From an uncultured beta proteobacterium (GTDB lineage: Bacteria > Pseudomonadota > Gammaproteobacteria > Burkholderiales > Burkholderiaceae_C), in assembly GCA_903886165.1 (NCBI GenBank), contig CAISLL010000257.1, positions 1 to 11,483 of the forward strand: a stretch of 11,483 nt of DNA, written 5' to 3'. A program made the position numbers and the translations under genes. Positions 4,316 through 11,465 of this stretch are shown piece by piece (position 1 is the first letter of the stretch; each line of letters starts with the position of its first letter). The notes under the pieces were generated by a model. The model had not been told where the DNA came from. It saw only the letters and a list, made by a program, of their open reading frames with translations, and searched no databases.

Positions 4316-6913
4316 ATGTTGCAAGCCTACCGCGCCCATGTTGCCGAGCGCGCTGCCCTCGGAATTCCGGCGTTGCCGCTGACGGCGCAGCAAACCGCTG
4401 CGCTGATCGAGCTTCTGAAAAACCCACCCAAAGGCGAAGAGTCTTTTTTGGTGGAACTGATCACTCATCGGGTGCCGGCCGGCGTGGATGATGCGGCCAA
4501 AGTCAAGGCCAGCTACCTGGCGGCCGTGGCCCATGGCACCGAAAAATGTGCGCTAATCAGCCGCGAGAAGGCTACTGAGTTGCTGGGCACCATGCTGGGT
4601 GGTTACAACCTGACTCCACTCATCGAGCTGCTCGATGACGGCGCAGTGGCTGCTGTGGCGGCCGAGGCGCTCAAAAAGACCCTGTTGATGTTTGACCAGT
4701 TTCATGACGTCAAGGAAAAGGCTGACAAGGGCAATGCGCATGCCAATGCCGTGCTGCAGAGCTGGGCCAATGCCGAGTGGTTCACCAGCCGCCCCGAAGT
4801 GCCCAAGAGCATCACACTGACCGTGTTGAAAGTCACTGGCGAAACCAACACCGACGATTTGTCGCCCGCGCCTGATGCCTGGAGCCGCCCCGACATTCCG
4901 CTGCACGCACTGGCCATGCTCAAAAACAAGCGTGACGGCATCACACCCGAGGAAGACGGCAAGCGCGGCCCGGTCAAATTCATTGAAGACCTGCGCGCCC
5001 GTGGCAACCTGGTCGCTTATGTGGGTGATGTGGTCGGCACCGGCTCCAGCCGTAAATCTGCAACCAACAGCGTCTTGTGGTTCACAGGTGAAGACATTCC
5101 ATTTGTGCCGAACAAGCGCTTTGGTGGCGTCTGTCTGGGTGCCAAGATCGCCCCGATTTTCTACAACACCATGGAAGATGCCGGTGCACTGCCCATCGAG
5201 TTGGATGTGAGCCAGATGAACATGGGTGACACCATTGAACTGCGCCCCTACGAAGGCACCGCCCTCAAGGACGGCAAGGTCATCGCCAAGTTTTCGCTCA
5301 AGAGCGAGGTGCTGTTCGATGAAGTGCGCGCCGGTGGCCGCATCCCCTTGATCATTGGCCGAGGCCTGACTGCCAAGGCGCGCGAATCGCTCGGTTTGCC
5401 AGCGTCCACCCTGTTCCGTTTGCCGCAGAACCCAAAGGCCACTGGCAAGGGCTTCACGCTGGCGCAAAAGATGGTCGGCCGTGCATGTGGTCTACCCGAA
5501 GGTCAGGGCGTGTTGCCTGGCACTTACTGCGAACCCAAGATGACCAGCGTGGGCTCCCAGGACACCACCGGACCAATGACCCGTGACGAACTGAAAGACC
5601 TGGCTTGCCTGGGCTTCAGCGCCGATCTGGTGATGCAGTCCTTCTGCCACACCGCGGCCTACCCCAAGCCGGTGGACGTGAAGATGCACCATGAGTTGCC
5701 CGAGTTCATCAGCAACCGCGGTGGTATCCCGCTGCGCCCGGGTGACGGCATCATCCACAGCTGGCTCAACCGCATGTTGTTACCAGACACCGTGGGCACC
5801 GGTGGCGACAGCCACACCCGTTTCCCGATTGGCATCAGCTTCCCAGCCGGCTCTGGCTTGGTGGCCTTTGGTGCGGCCACCGGCGTGATGCCTCTGGACA
5901 TGCCCGAGAGCGTGCTGGTGCGCTTCAAGGGAACGATGCAGCCGGGCGTCACGCTGCGTGACCTGGTCAACGCGATTCCTTTGTACGCCATCAAATCAGG
6001 CGAACTGACGGTAGCCAAGCAAGGCAAGAAGAACGTGTTCTCTGGCCGTATTCTCGAAATCGAAGGTCTGCCAGACCTGAAGGTCGAGCAGGCGTTTGAA
6101 CTCAGTGATGCATCGGCTGAGCGCAGCGCGGCCGGTTGCACCGTGCACCTGAACAAAGAGCCGATCATCGAATACATCAACAGCAACATCGTCATGCTGA
6201 AGTGGATGATTGCCAATGGCTATTCCGATGTGCGCACCATCAACCGCCGGATCAAGGCCATGCAAGACTGGTTGGCCGATCCCAAGTTGATGAAGGCCGA
6301 CGCCGACGCCGAGTACGCCAGCGTGATCGAAATTGATTTGGCTGACATCCACGAGCCCATCGTTGCATGCCCCAATGATCCGGACGATGTCAAGACGCTG
6401 TCCGATGTGGCTGGTGCCAAGATTGATGAGGTGTTTATTGGCTCTTGCATGACCAATATTGGCCACTTCCGTGCCGCGTCCAAACTGCTTGAAAACAAGC
6501 GCGACATTCCGGTCAAGTTGTGGATGGCGCCGCCAACCAAGATGGATGCAAAACAACTGACCGAAGAGGGCCATTACGGTGTTCTGGGTTCTGCCGGTGC
6601 CCGCATGGAAATGCCGGGCTGCAGCTTGTGCATGGGCAATCAGGCTCAGGTGAAAGAGGGTGCGACCGTCTTCTCCACCAGCACTCGCAATTTCCCGAAC
6701 CGTTTGGGCAAAAACAGCTATGTGTATTTGGGTAGCGCAGAACTGGCTGCGATTTGCTCCAAGCTGGGTCGCATTCCGACCAAGGCAGAGTACCTGGCCG
6801 ACATGGGTGTGTTGACTGCTGCTAGCAGCAAGATTTACCAGTACCTGAACTTTGACAAAGTGCAGGATTACACTGATGCCGCTGCCACCGTGAAGGATGC
6901 AGTCACGGGGTAA
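4316..6913 (+). CDS. acnB: Aconitate hydratase B (865 aa)
   Basis: This iron-sulfur enzyme interconverts citrate and isocitrate through cis-aconitate in the TCA cycle; AcnB types often also act on 2-methyl-cis-aconitate. Domain order is that of AcnB rather than AcnA: an N-terminal HEAT-like domain (about 1-155), then the swivelling domain (about 160-380, with TGETNTDDLSPAPDAWSRP and VGTGSSRKSATNSV), then the catalytic domains. The three [4Fe-4S] ligands are Cys711 in GSCMTN and Cys769 and Cys772 in PGCSLCMGN, matching Cys710/769/772 of E. coli AcnB. Length is the same 865 aa. I chose ATG 4316 because AAGGAG lies 6 nt upstream; an in-frame TTG at 4301 contains that Shine-Dalgarno and is not a start. 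It follows the CitE-like gene by 98 nt and ends before a strong terminator, so it closes the TCA cluster. Confidence 0.98.
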   Translation: MLQAYRAHVAERAALGIPALPLTAQQTAALIELLKNPPKGEESFLVELITHRVPAGVDDAAKVKASYLAAVAHGTEKCALISREKATELLGTMLGGYNLTPLIELLDDGAVAAVAAEALKKTLLMFDQFHDVKEKADKGNAHANAVLQSWANAEWFTSRPEVPKSITLTVLKVTGETNTDDLSPAPDAWSRPDIPLHALAMLKNKRDGITPEEDGKRGPVKFIEDLRARGNLVAYVGDVVGTGSSRKSATNSVLWFTGEDIPFVPNKRFGGVCLGAKIAPIFYNTMEDAGALPIELDVSQMNMGDTIELRPYEGTALKDGKVIAKFSLKSEVLFDEVRAGGRIPLIIGRGLTAKARESLGLPASTLFRLPQNPKATGKGFTLAQKMVGRACGLPEGQGVLPGTYCEPKMTSVGSQDTTGPMTRDELKDLACLGFSADLVMQSFCHTAAYPKPVDVKMHHELPEFISNRGGIPLRPGDGIIHSWLNRMLLPDTVGTGGDSHTRFPIGISFPAGSGLVAFGAATGVMPLDMPESVLVRFKGTMQPGVTLRDLVNAIPLYAIKSGELTVAKQGKKNVFSGRILEIEGLPDLKVEQAFELSDASAERSAAGCTVHLNKEPIIEYINSNIVMLKWMIANGYSDVRTINRRIKAMQDWLADPKLMKADADAEYASVIEIDLADIHEPIVACPNDPDDVKTLSDVAGAKIDEVFIGSCMTNIGHFRAASKLLENKRDIPVKLWMAPPTKMDAKQLTEEGHYGVLGSAGARMEMPGCSLCMGNQAQVKEGATVFSTSTRNFPNRLGKNSYVYLGSAELAAICSKLGRIPTKAEYLADMGVLTAASSKIYQYLNFDKVQDYTDAAATVKDAVTG

Positions 6914-6940
6914 GCGGTAAGCAATTAGGTTCTGGGTAAG

Positions 6941-6978
6941 CTGCCCCGCAAATTGATTTGCGGGGCAGTTTTGTTTTT
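6941..6978 (+). terminator. Intrinsic terminator of acnB
   Basis: CTGCCCCGCAAA (6941-6952) pairs perfectly with TTTGCGGGGCAG (6957-6968) around a TTGA tetraloop, followed at once by TTTTGTTTTT (6969-6978). It begins 27 nt past the acnB stop. This is a complete rho-independent terminator and separates the TCA cluster from the phosphate genes. Confidence 0.95.
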
Positions 6979-7057
6979 GGAGCATCAAGCCGGACAGTTA
7001 AACTCCTCGAGTTGGTCCGTCATTCATGGCGTTGACATTATCAAAAGGAGTGCCCCT

Positions 7058-7705
7058 GTGTTCTTTGGCAAATTGTTACCACGCGACACCAATTTCTTCA
7101 CCATGTTCAACCAGCATGCGGATCACATTGTGTCGGCAGCGCATTCGTTTTCCAGGCTGGTTGCAAACTACAGCAACCCGGAACTGCGTGAAAAATTTCA
7201 TCGTGAAGTTGACCACGCCGAAGGTGCTGCAGACCGGGTCACGCATGAAGTGAACAAGGCCATCCACAAAACATTCATCACTCCCATTGATCGTGAACAA
7301 ATTCACAGCCTGATCAATACCATGGATGACGTCGCTGACTTGATTCAGGACTCCGCTGAGACCATGGCGTTGTATGACGTGCAGCACATGACCGATGAAA
7401 TCGTCCGCTTGACTGATTTAAGCGTCAAGTGTTGTGAGCGGGTCCGTGATGCGGTTTATCTTCTGAACAAGATTGCCGATCCGTCAACCGCAGAGGCAGC
7501 GCTGAAAACCTGCGACGAAATTGACAAGCTCGAAAGTGACGCGGATCGTGTCATGCGCACGGCCATGAGCAAATTGTTCCGCGAAGAGCCCGACGTGCGT
7601 GAACTGATCAAGCTTAAAGCCATTTACGAGTTGCTTGAAACCATCACCGATCGTTGCGAAGACGTCGCCAATTTGATCGAGGGTGTTGTCCTCGAAAATT
7701 CCTGA
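7058..7705 (+). CDS. DUF47 / PhoU-like accessory protein of PiT phosphate transport (215 aa)
   Basis: A cytoplasmic, all-helical protein of the DUF47 (PhoU-related) family, usually encoded next to PiT phosphate permeases and thought to modulate them. Two acidic metal-type motifs characteristic of PhoU folds are visible: DDVAD (90-94) and EDVAN (201-205). Other family stretches are HKTFITPIDREQIHSL (70-85) and KLFREEPDVRELIKLKAIYELLE. The start is GTG at 7058, chosen because AAAGGAG (7044-7050) lies 7 nt upstream and the protein then begins with the typical (V/M)FFGKLLPR; the longer in-frame ATG at 6953 lies inside the acnB terminator and is not credible. The permease gene follows after 20 nt in the same direction, making a two-gene operon. 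Confidence 0.92.
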   Translation: MFFGKLLPRDTNFFTMFNQHADHIVSAAHSFSRLVANYSNPELREKFHREVDHAEGAADRVTHEVNKAIHKTFITPIDREQIHSLINTMDDVADLIQDSAETMALYDVQHMTDEIVRLTDLSVKCCERVRDAVYLLNKIADPSTAEAALKTCDEIDKLESDADRVMRTAMSKLFREEPDVRELIKLKAIYELLETITDRCEDVANLIEGVVLENS

Positions 7706-7725
7706 TTTCCGGGAAAGTCGGAGTT

Positions 7726-8736
7726 ATGGAAACTGTACAAGCAGCCCTGTGGGTGGTGATTGTTCTGGTGGCGATGGCCGTTCTTTTTGATTTCATGAAC
7801 GGTTTTCATGATGCAGCCAACTCAATTGCCACAGTTGTCTCAACTGGGGTGCTCAAGCCTGGGCAGGCGGTCGTGTTTGCCGCTTTTTTCAACATGATCG
7901 CCATCTTTGTCTTTCACTTGAGCGTAGCAGCCACGGTCGGCAAAGGCATTGTGTTGCCTGGGGTGGTGGATACCAATGTTGTTTTTGGTGCCTTGGTTGG
8001 CGCAATTACCTGGAATTTCATCACCTGGTACTACGGTATTCCAAGCAGTTCGTCACATGCGTTGATCGGAGGGATTGCGGGGGCTGCCATTGCCAAGGCA
8101 GGTGTTGGTTCGCTGCTGGTTGCAGGCATCACGAAGACCCTTGTGTTTATCCTTGTGTCTCCGTTGTTGGGATTCTTGCTGGGCTCCATGATGATGGTGC
8201 TGGTGGCATGGGTCTTCCGAGGGTTCAAGCCGCTCAGAGTAGACAAATGGTTCAGGCGCATGCAATTGGTGTCTGCAGGTGCCTACAGCTTGGGTCATGG
8301 GGGCAATGACGCCCAAAAAACGATCGGCATCATCTGGATGCTGCTGATTGCGACGGGTTACACACAGGCCTCTGAGGCTTCCCCACCAACATGGGTGATT
8401 GTGATTTGTTACGCGGCAATTGGGCTGGGTACGATGTTTGGCGGCTGGCGCATTGTCAAGACCATGGGACAAAAAATCACCAAACTCAAGCCGGTGGGTG
8501 GTTTCTGTGCAGAAACGGGTGGTGCCATTACCCTGTTTTTGGCCACCGCGCTAGGCGTGCCGGTTTCCACCACCCATACGATTACCGGTGCGATTGTCGG
8601 AGTTGGCGCCACCCGGCGCGCGAGTGCAGTGCGTTGGGGTGTTGCCGGCAATATTGTCTGGGCGTGGGTTTTGACGATTCCCGCCAGCGCCATCATGGCT
8701 GCTGTTGCGTACTGGGTCAGCCTGATCCTGTTTTGA
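7726..8736 (+). CDS. pit: PiT-family inorganic phosphate permease (336 aa)
   Basis: An inner-membrane, low-affinity phosphate transporter that takes up metal-phosphate with protons. Both halves of the inverted-repeat PiT fold carry the family signature: GFHDAANSIATVVSTGVL (26-43) and SLGHGGNDAQKTIGI (188-202). Further conserved loops are GIPSSSSHALIGG (104-116) and GVPVSTTHTITGAIVG (277-292). Roughly ten hydrophobic segments can be read along the protein. The ATG at 7726 gives the normal N-terminus; a longer in-frame ATG at 7654 falls inside the upstream gene and encodes an Arg-rich stretch unlike the family. The GGAG just before the start is very close (2 nt), so translation may depend on coupling to the DUF47 gene 20 nt upstream. 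The symbol is by family; the specificity is inferred. Confidence 0.93.
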   Translation: METVQAALWVVIVLVAMAVLFDFMNGFHDAANSIATVVSTGVLKPGQAVVFAAFFNMIAIFVFHLSVAATVGKGIVLPGVVDTNVVFGALVGAITWNFITWYYGIPSSSSHALIGGIAGAAIAKAGVGSLLVAGITKTLVFILVSPLLGFLLGSMMMVLVAWVFRGFKPLRVDKWFRRMQLVSAGAYSLGHGGNDAQKTIGIIWMLLIATGYTQASEASPPTWVIVICYAAIGLGTMFGGWRIVKTMGQKITKLKPVGGFCAETGGAITLFLATALGVPVSTTHTITGAIVGVGATRRASAVRWGVAGNIVWAWVLTIPASAIMAAVAYWVSLILF

Positions 8737-8737
8737 A

Positions 8738-8763
8738 ACCGGGTTGCCTGGGCTCAACCCGGT
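8738..8763. terminator. Shared hairpin between convergent pit and acetyltransferase genes
   Basis: ACCGGGTTG (8738-8746) and CAACCCGGT (8755-8763) are perfect 9-bp arms with an 8-nt loop. The hairpin starts 2 nt after the pit stop, and the stop codon of the minus-strand acetyltransferase gene (8754-8756) lies at the loop/arm boundary. No strong T-tract follows on either strand (TTTCAAAA on the minus side is weak). A bidirectional terminator or 3'-end barrier is the likely role. Confidence 0.6.
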
Positions 8764-9275
8764 GTGGAAGAGTCGCCTTCACCCAGCGACTTATCCATCA
8801 TTACCACGTCAAGCCACTGGTCAAATTTCCAGCCGCACGACTTCAGTGTGCCGACATGGCTGAAGCCTGCGCTCCTGTGCACACCAATGGAGCCCTGGTT
8901 GTTTGAGTCGCCGATCACGGCAATCAGTTTGCGCACTCCGGCGCGCTCGGCTTGTGTCATCAGTTCTGCCAGCATTGCGCGGCCAAGTCCCTTGCCTGCT
9001 GCGTCGGCTGCCAGGTAGATGGAGTCTTCGGCTGAGTAACGGTAGGCTGGCCGTGGTTTGAACCAGTTGCAATAGGCAAAACCCAGCAAGTGCTGGCCAT
9101 CTGCGACCACAAGATAGGGCAGGTTCTTGCTCAATACGTCGGCGCGCCGCTGGGTCATGTCGGCTTCATTGGGTGGATCTACCTCGAAAGTTCCGGTCCC
9201 GTGCAGCACATGGTGGGCATAAATGGCGGTAATCTGAGGGATGTCGTTGTCTTGACTCGGTCGAATGATAGGCAT
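8754..9275 (-). CDS. GNAT-family N-acetyltransferase, phosphinothricin-acetyltransferase-like (173 aa)
   Basis: A small cytoplasmic acetyl-CoA-dependent N-acetyltransferase. The N-terminus IRPSQDNDIPQITAIYAHHV (4-23) and the segment AYCNWFKPRPAYRYSAEDSIYL match the Pat/MddA-like branch that acetylates compounds such as methionine sulfoximine or phosphinothricin. The CoA-binding motif A appears as GKGLGRAML (94-102), with Ala at 93 where Arg is common. The motif-B end is SNNQGSIGVHRSAGF (124-138), followed by GWKFDQWLDVVMM. I chose ATG 9275 because the protein then starts right at the domain; an in-frame ATG at 9320 would add 15 residues. Neither has a good Shine-Dalgarno. It is alone on its strand, converging with pit and divergent from rpsP. 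The substrate cannot be read from sequence. Confidence 0.85.
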   Translation of the reverse strand: MPIIRPSQDNDIPQITAIYAHHVLHGTGTFEVDPPNEADMTQRRADVLSKNLPYLVVADGQHLLGFAYCNWFKPRPAYRYSAEDSIYLAADAAGKGLGRAMLAELMTQAERAGVRKLIAVIGDSNNQGSIGVHRSAGFSHVGTLKSCGWKFDQWLDVVMMDKSLGEGDSSTPG

Positions 9276-9287
9276 GGTGTGAGGAAT

Positions 9288-9296
9288 TGGTATAAT
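9288..9296 (+). promoter_or_regulatory. Extended -10 promoter candidate for the rpsP operon
   Basis: TGG followed by a perfect TATAAT (9291-9296) forms an extended -10 element; no good -35 lies 17 nt upstream, as is common for this promoter type. Transcription would start near 9303, giving a leader of about 100 nt before rpsP. It lies only about 13 nt from the start codon of the divergent acetyltransferase gene. Confidence 0.6.
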
Positions 9297-9372
9297 TTTC
9301 GGCTGTCTGTCGTGTCGCATAGCCGGGTGGTTATGTTGCGTGTCTCAAACGCCGGATTTTGTGCCAATTTTC

Positions 9373-9388
9373 GTGGAATTTTTTCCAC
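9373..9388 (+). promoter_or_regulatory. Hairpin in the rpsP leader
   Basis: GTGGAA (9373-9378) and TTCCAC (9383-9388) are perfect 6-bp arms around TTTT, ending 6 nt before the rpsP Shine-Dalgarno AAGGA (9395-9399). It may shape initiation or leader stability. No role is established from the sequence. Confidence 0.4.
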
Positions 9389-9405
9389 TCCCCTAAGGAT
9401 AAATC

Positions 9406-9657
9406 ATGGTCGTCATTCGACTCGCCCGTGGCGGTGCCAAAGCACGCCCGTTTTTCAATATTGTTGTTGCTGACAAGCGCACACGCCGTGATGGCCGTTT
9501 CATTGAACGCATTGGGTTCTACAACCCGATTGCAACTGCCAATGAAGAAAGCATTCGCATTGCCCAGGATCGTCTGACGTACTGGCGCAGTGTGGGCGCC
9601 CAGGCTTCCCCCACGGTGGAGCGTCTGGTTAATCAAGCTGCCAAAAAAGCAGCCTGA
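9406..9657 (+). CDS. rpsP: 30S ribosomal protein S16 (83 aa)
   Basis: A small-subunit ribosomal protein needed for 30S assembly. The sequence MVVIRLARGGAKARPFF at the N-terminus, DKRTRRDGRFIERIGFYNP (23-41) and the segment RLTYWRSVGAQASPTV are diagnostic of bacterial S16, and the 83-aa length is normal. The ATG is preceded by AAGGA with 6-nt spacing, the best ribosome-binding site of this operon. It is the first gene of rpsP-rimM-trmD-rplS, the same order as the E. coli trmD operon, with rimM 9 nt downstream. Confidence 0.98.
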   Translation: MVVIRLARGGAKARPFFNIVVADKRTRRDGRFIERIGFYNPIATANEESIRIAQDRLTYWRSVGAQASPTVERLVNQAAKKAA

Positions 9658-9666
9658 TCTGCATTG

Positions 9667-10230
9667 ATGGTGCCCGGCCTGGAGGCTGCCGAACTCCCGG
9701 CAGACGCAATCGAAGTCGGGCGCATCCAGGATGCCTGGGGTATCAAGGGGTGGTTCAAGGTATTGCCCTACAGCGCCGATCCCGAGGCGCTTTTTTCTTC
9801 CAAACGCTGGTTTCTGTTGCCCACCGAGAAGGGTGCAAAAACCTTCACAGGCGTTGGTCAGCTGAAAATCAAGGAAGTAAAAATGCATTCCGACGCGGTG
9901 GTCGCTTGTGCCGTTGCCGTGGACGACCGCACGGCGGCGGACGCACTGCGTGGCGCACGCATCTTCATCCCGAAATCAAGTTTTCCTGCGGCGCAAAAGG
10001 ACGAGTATTACTGGGTCGACCTGATCGGACTCGATGTTGTCAATCGGGAAGGCCACACCCTCGGGCAGGTCAGTGACCTGCTATCGACCGGGCCACAAAC
10101 CGTGCTGGTCATTGATGACCACCAAAAGCCAAAAGCTGAACAACGCATGATTCCCTTTGTTGCCCTGTATATCGACGATGTCAACCTGGCAGAGCGGCGA
10201 ATTCTGGTGGATTGGCAAGTCGATTACTGA
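9667..10230 (+). CDS. rimM: Ribosome maturation factor RimM (187 aa)
   Basis: RimM binds the 30S subunit through S19 and helps mature the 16S rRNA head domain. The N-terminal RimM domain (about 15-105) has IEVGRIQDAWGIKGWFKV (15-32). The C-terminal PRC-barrel domain starts at EYYWVDLIGL (113-122), in which the YYW motif is the part known to matter for ribosome binding, and ends with RMIPFVALYIDDV...RRILVDW. I chose ATG 9667 because the 14 residues before the domain (VPGLEAAELPADA) look like those of related betaproteobacteria; TTG 9664 and GTG 9670 are alternatives. No clear Shine-Dalgarno precedes any of them, and a 6-bp hairpin lies early in the coding region. It is 9 nt after rpsP and 10 nt before trmD. 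Confidence 0.96.
   Translation: MVPGLEAAELPADAIEVGRIQDAWGIKGWFKVLPYSADPEALFSSKRWFLLPTEKGAKTFTGVGQLKIKEVKMHSDAVVACAVAVDDRTAADALRGARIFIPKSSFPAAQKDEYYWVDLIGLDVVNREGHTLGQVSDLLSTGPQTVLVIDDHQKPKAEQRMIPFVALYIDDVNLAERRILVDWQVDY
9686..9703 (+). promoter_or_regulatory. Hairpin in the early rimM coding region
   Basis: CTGCCG (9686-9691) and CGGCAG (9698-9703) pair perfectly around a 6-nt loop, beginning 19 nt after the rimM start, within the area a starting ribosome covers or touches. It may lower rimM translation relative to rpsP, as mRNA structure is known to do in the E. coli trmD operon. The role here is inferred. Confidence 0.35.
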
Positions 10231-10240
10231 AAGTGGTGCC

Positions 10241-11008
10241 ATGCGTTTTGATGTGGTCACGCTGTTTCCTGAGTTGTTTGCGCCGCTGTTGACCACCGGG
10301 ATCACGCGTCGGGCTTACGAGTCAGGTCAGGTTGATGTGAGGCTACGCAATCCGCGTGACTTTGCAGAGGGCAATTACCGTCGTGTGGATGACCGCCCCT
10401 TTGGCGGAGGCCCTGGCATGGTGATGCTGGCTGAGCCGCTTGCCAAGTGTTTGTTGACCATTCACACAGAGCGCCAGGACGCTGCACCCGCCGTGCTCTT
10501 TTCACCAGTTGGCAAGGCGTTGGACCACAGCGCGGTGACGCGCTGGGCATCCGGCAGTGGCGCGGTATTGATTTGTGGCCGTTACGAAGGCATTGATCAG
10601 CGCTTTATAGACACCCATGTCACAGAACAAATCAGCCTGGGTGACTTTGTGCTCTCAGGTGGGGAAATTGCGGCCATGGCGTTGCTCGACGCTGTGGCAC
10701 GGTTGCAGCCGGGTGTGCTGAATGACGCTGAAAGCCACGCACAGGACAGCTTCAATACGGCGCTTGATGGCCTGCTAGATTGCCCACACTACACCCGACC
10801 GGAATGTTGGGAAGGGCAGTCGGTGCCAGAGGTATTGCTCAGTGGTCATCACGTGAACATCGAGAGTTGGCGGCGCGGACAGCGCTTGTTACTCACCCGC
10901 CGCTTGCGCCCCGAACTGATCGATCAGGCGCGAAGCGTGGGTCTCTTGACCAAAGCCGATGAACTGCTTTTGTCCCGCTATAATAACGGGCTTACCGATC
11001 CTCTGTAG
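10241..11008 (+). CDS. trmD: tRNA (guanine-N1-)-methyltransferase TrmD (255 aa)
   Basis: TrmD is an SPOUT-class enzyme that methylates G37 of tRNAs with a G at position 36, using S-adenosylmethionine, and so prevents +1 frameshifting; it is usually essential. Motifs in order: MRFDVVTLFPELF (1-13), RPFGGGPGMVM (52-62), the trefoil-knot SAM site LICGRYEGIDQRF (110-122) and ISLGDFVLSGGE (131-142), Arg154 in AVARLQPG, and catalytic Asp169 in AQDSF, at the same number as in characterised TrmD. The length equals that of E. coli TrmD. An in-frame upstream ATG at 10157 lies inside rimM; ATG 10241 gives the conserved N-terminus. The Shine-Dalgarno is weak (AAGTGG), consistent with low expression within a ribosomal operon. 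Confidence 0.97.
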   Translation: MRFDVVTLFPELFAPLLTTGITRRAYESGQVDVRLRNPRDFAEGNYRRVDDRPFGGGPGMVMLAEPLAKCLLTIHTERQDAAPAVLFSPVGKALDHSAVTRWASGSGAVLICGRYEGIDQRFIDTHVTEQISLGDFVLSGGEIAAMALLDAVARLQPGVLNDAESHAQDSFNTALDGLLDCPHYTRPECWEGQSVPEVLLSGHHVNIESWRRGQRLLLTRRLRPELIDQARSVGLLTKADELLLSRYNNGLTDPL

Positions 11009-11081
11009 GGCCGTTTGAGTGCGATGCACTTGGGCATGTGTTATGGTGACACTGGCGCCTGCATGATCATTGAAAGACTCT

Positions 11082-11465
11082 ATGAATCTGATCCAAATTC
11101 TTGAACAAGAAGAAATTGTTCGCATGAACAAAACCATCCCTGACTTCGGCCCAGGCGACACCGTGGTGGTGAGCTTGAATGTCGTTGAAGGTACCCGCAA
11201 GCGTTTGCAGGCCTATGAAGGTGTGGTTATTGCAAAGCGCAATCGCGGTCTTAACAGCGGTTTCACTGTGCGCAAGATCTCCAGCGGTGAGGGCGTTGAG
11301 CGTACTTTCCAGACCTACAGCCCGCTGATTGCCAGCATTGAAGTCAAGCGCCGCGGTGATGTGCGTCGCGCCAAGCTGTACTACCTGCGTGACCGCAGCG
11401 GCAAGTCGGCTCGTATCAAGGAAAAGCTGCCAGCGCGCAAAGTGGCAGTCAGCAAAGCTGCTTGA
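11082..11465 (+). CDS. rplS: 50S ribosomal protein L19 (127 aa)
   Basis: A large-subunit protein located at the 30S-50S interface. MNLIQILEQEEIVRM at the N-terminus, DFGPGDTVVVSLNVVEG (21-37), KRLQAYEGVVIAKRNRG (40-56) and the basic VKRRGDVRRAKLYYLRDR (88-105) are diagnostic of bacterial L19. The final 20 or so residues are a basic, Ala-rich tail. I chose ATG 11082 over an in-frame ATG at 11070 because it gives the family N-terminus; a modest GAAAG lies just upstream. It is the last gene of the operon, 73 nt after trmD. That gap contains a small 5-bp hairpin (11018-11022 with 11026-11030). No terminator is visible in the 18 nt left in the window. Confidence 0.97.
   Translation: MNLIQILEQEEIVRMNKTIPDFGPGDTVVVSLNVVEGTRKRLQAYEGVVIAKRNRGLNSGFTVRKISSGEGVERTFQTYSPLIASIEVKRRGDVRRAKLYYLRDRSGKSARIKEKLPARKVAVSKAA

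Noticed and set aside
4553..5467. Long open frame (304 codons) on the minus strand opposite acnB
   Set aside because: It lies wholly antisense to the acnB coding region. Its predicted protein is low in family-like features and rich in His/Gln/Ala, as expected for a shadow of a GC-biased gene.
5996..6988. Second long minus-strand open frame (330 codons) opposite the 3' half of acnB
   Set aside because: It starts inside the region after the acnB terminator and runs antisense through the [4Fe-4S] motif region. No ribosome-binding site or recognisable domain; treated as a shadow frame.
7017..7038. Possible Pho box before the DUF47-PiT pair (CCGTCAT and TTGACAT)
   Set aside because: The two elements are 15 nt apart from start to start rather than the 11-nt period of PhoB sites, and the second overlaps the area just before the Shine-Dalgarno. 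PiT systems are also often not PhoB-induced.
6953..7057. Longer N-terminus for the DUF47 protein from ATG 6953
   Set aside because: That start lies in the loop of the acnB terminator and adds 35 residues unlike the family. GTG 7058 has a strong Shine-Dalgarno and the conserved N-terminus.
7654..7725. Longer N-terminus for the phosphate permease from ATG 7654
   Set aside because: It overlaps the end of the DUF47 gene and encodes an Arg-rich extension with no family counterpart. ATG 7726 fits the normal start.
10157..10240. Longer N-terminus for TrmD from ATG 10157
   Set aside because: It lies inside rimM in another frame. The conserved TrmD start MRFDVVTLFP is at 10241.
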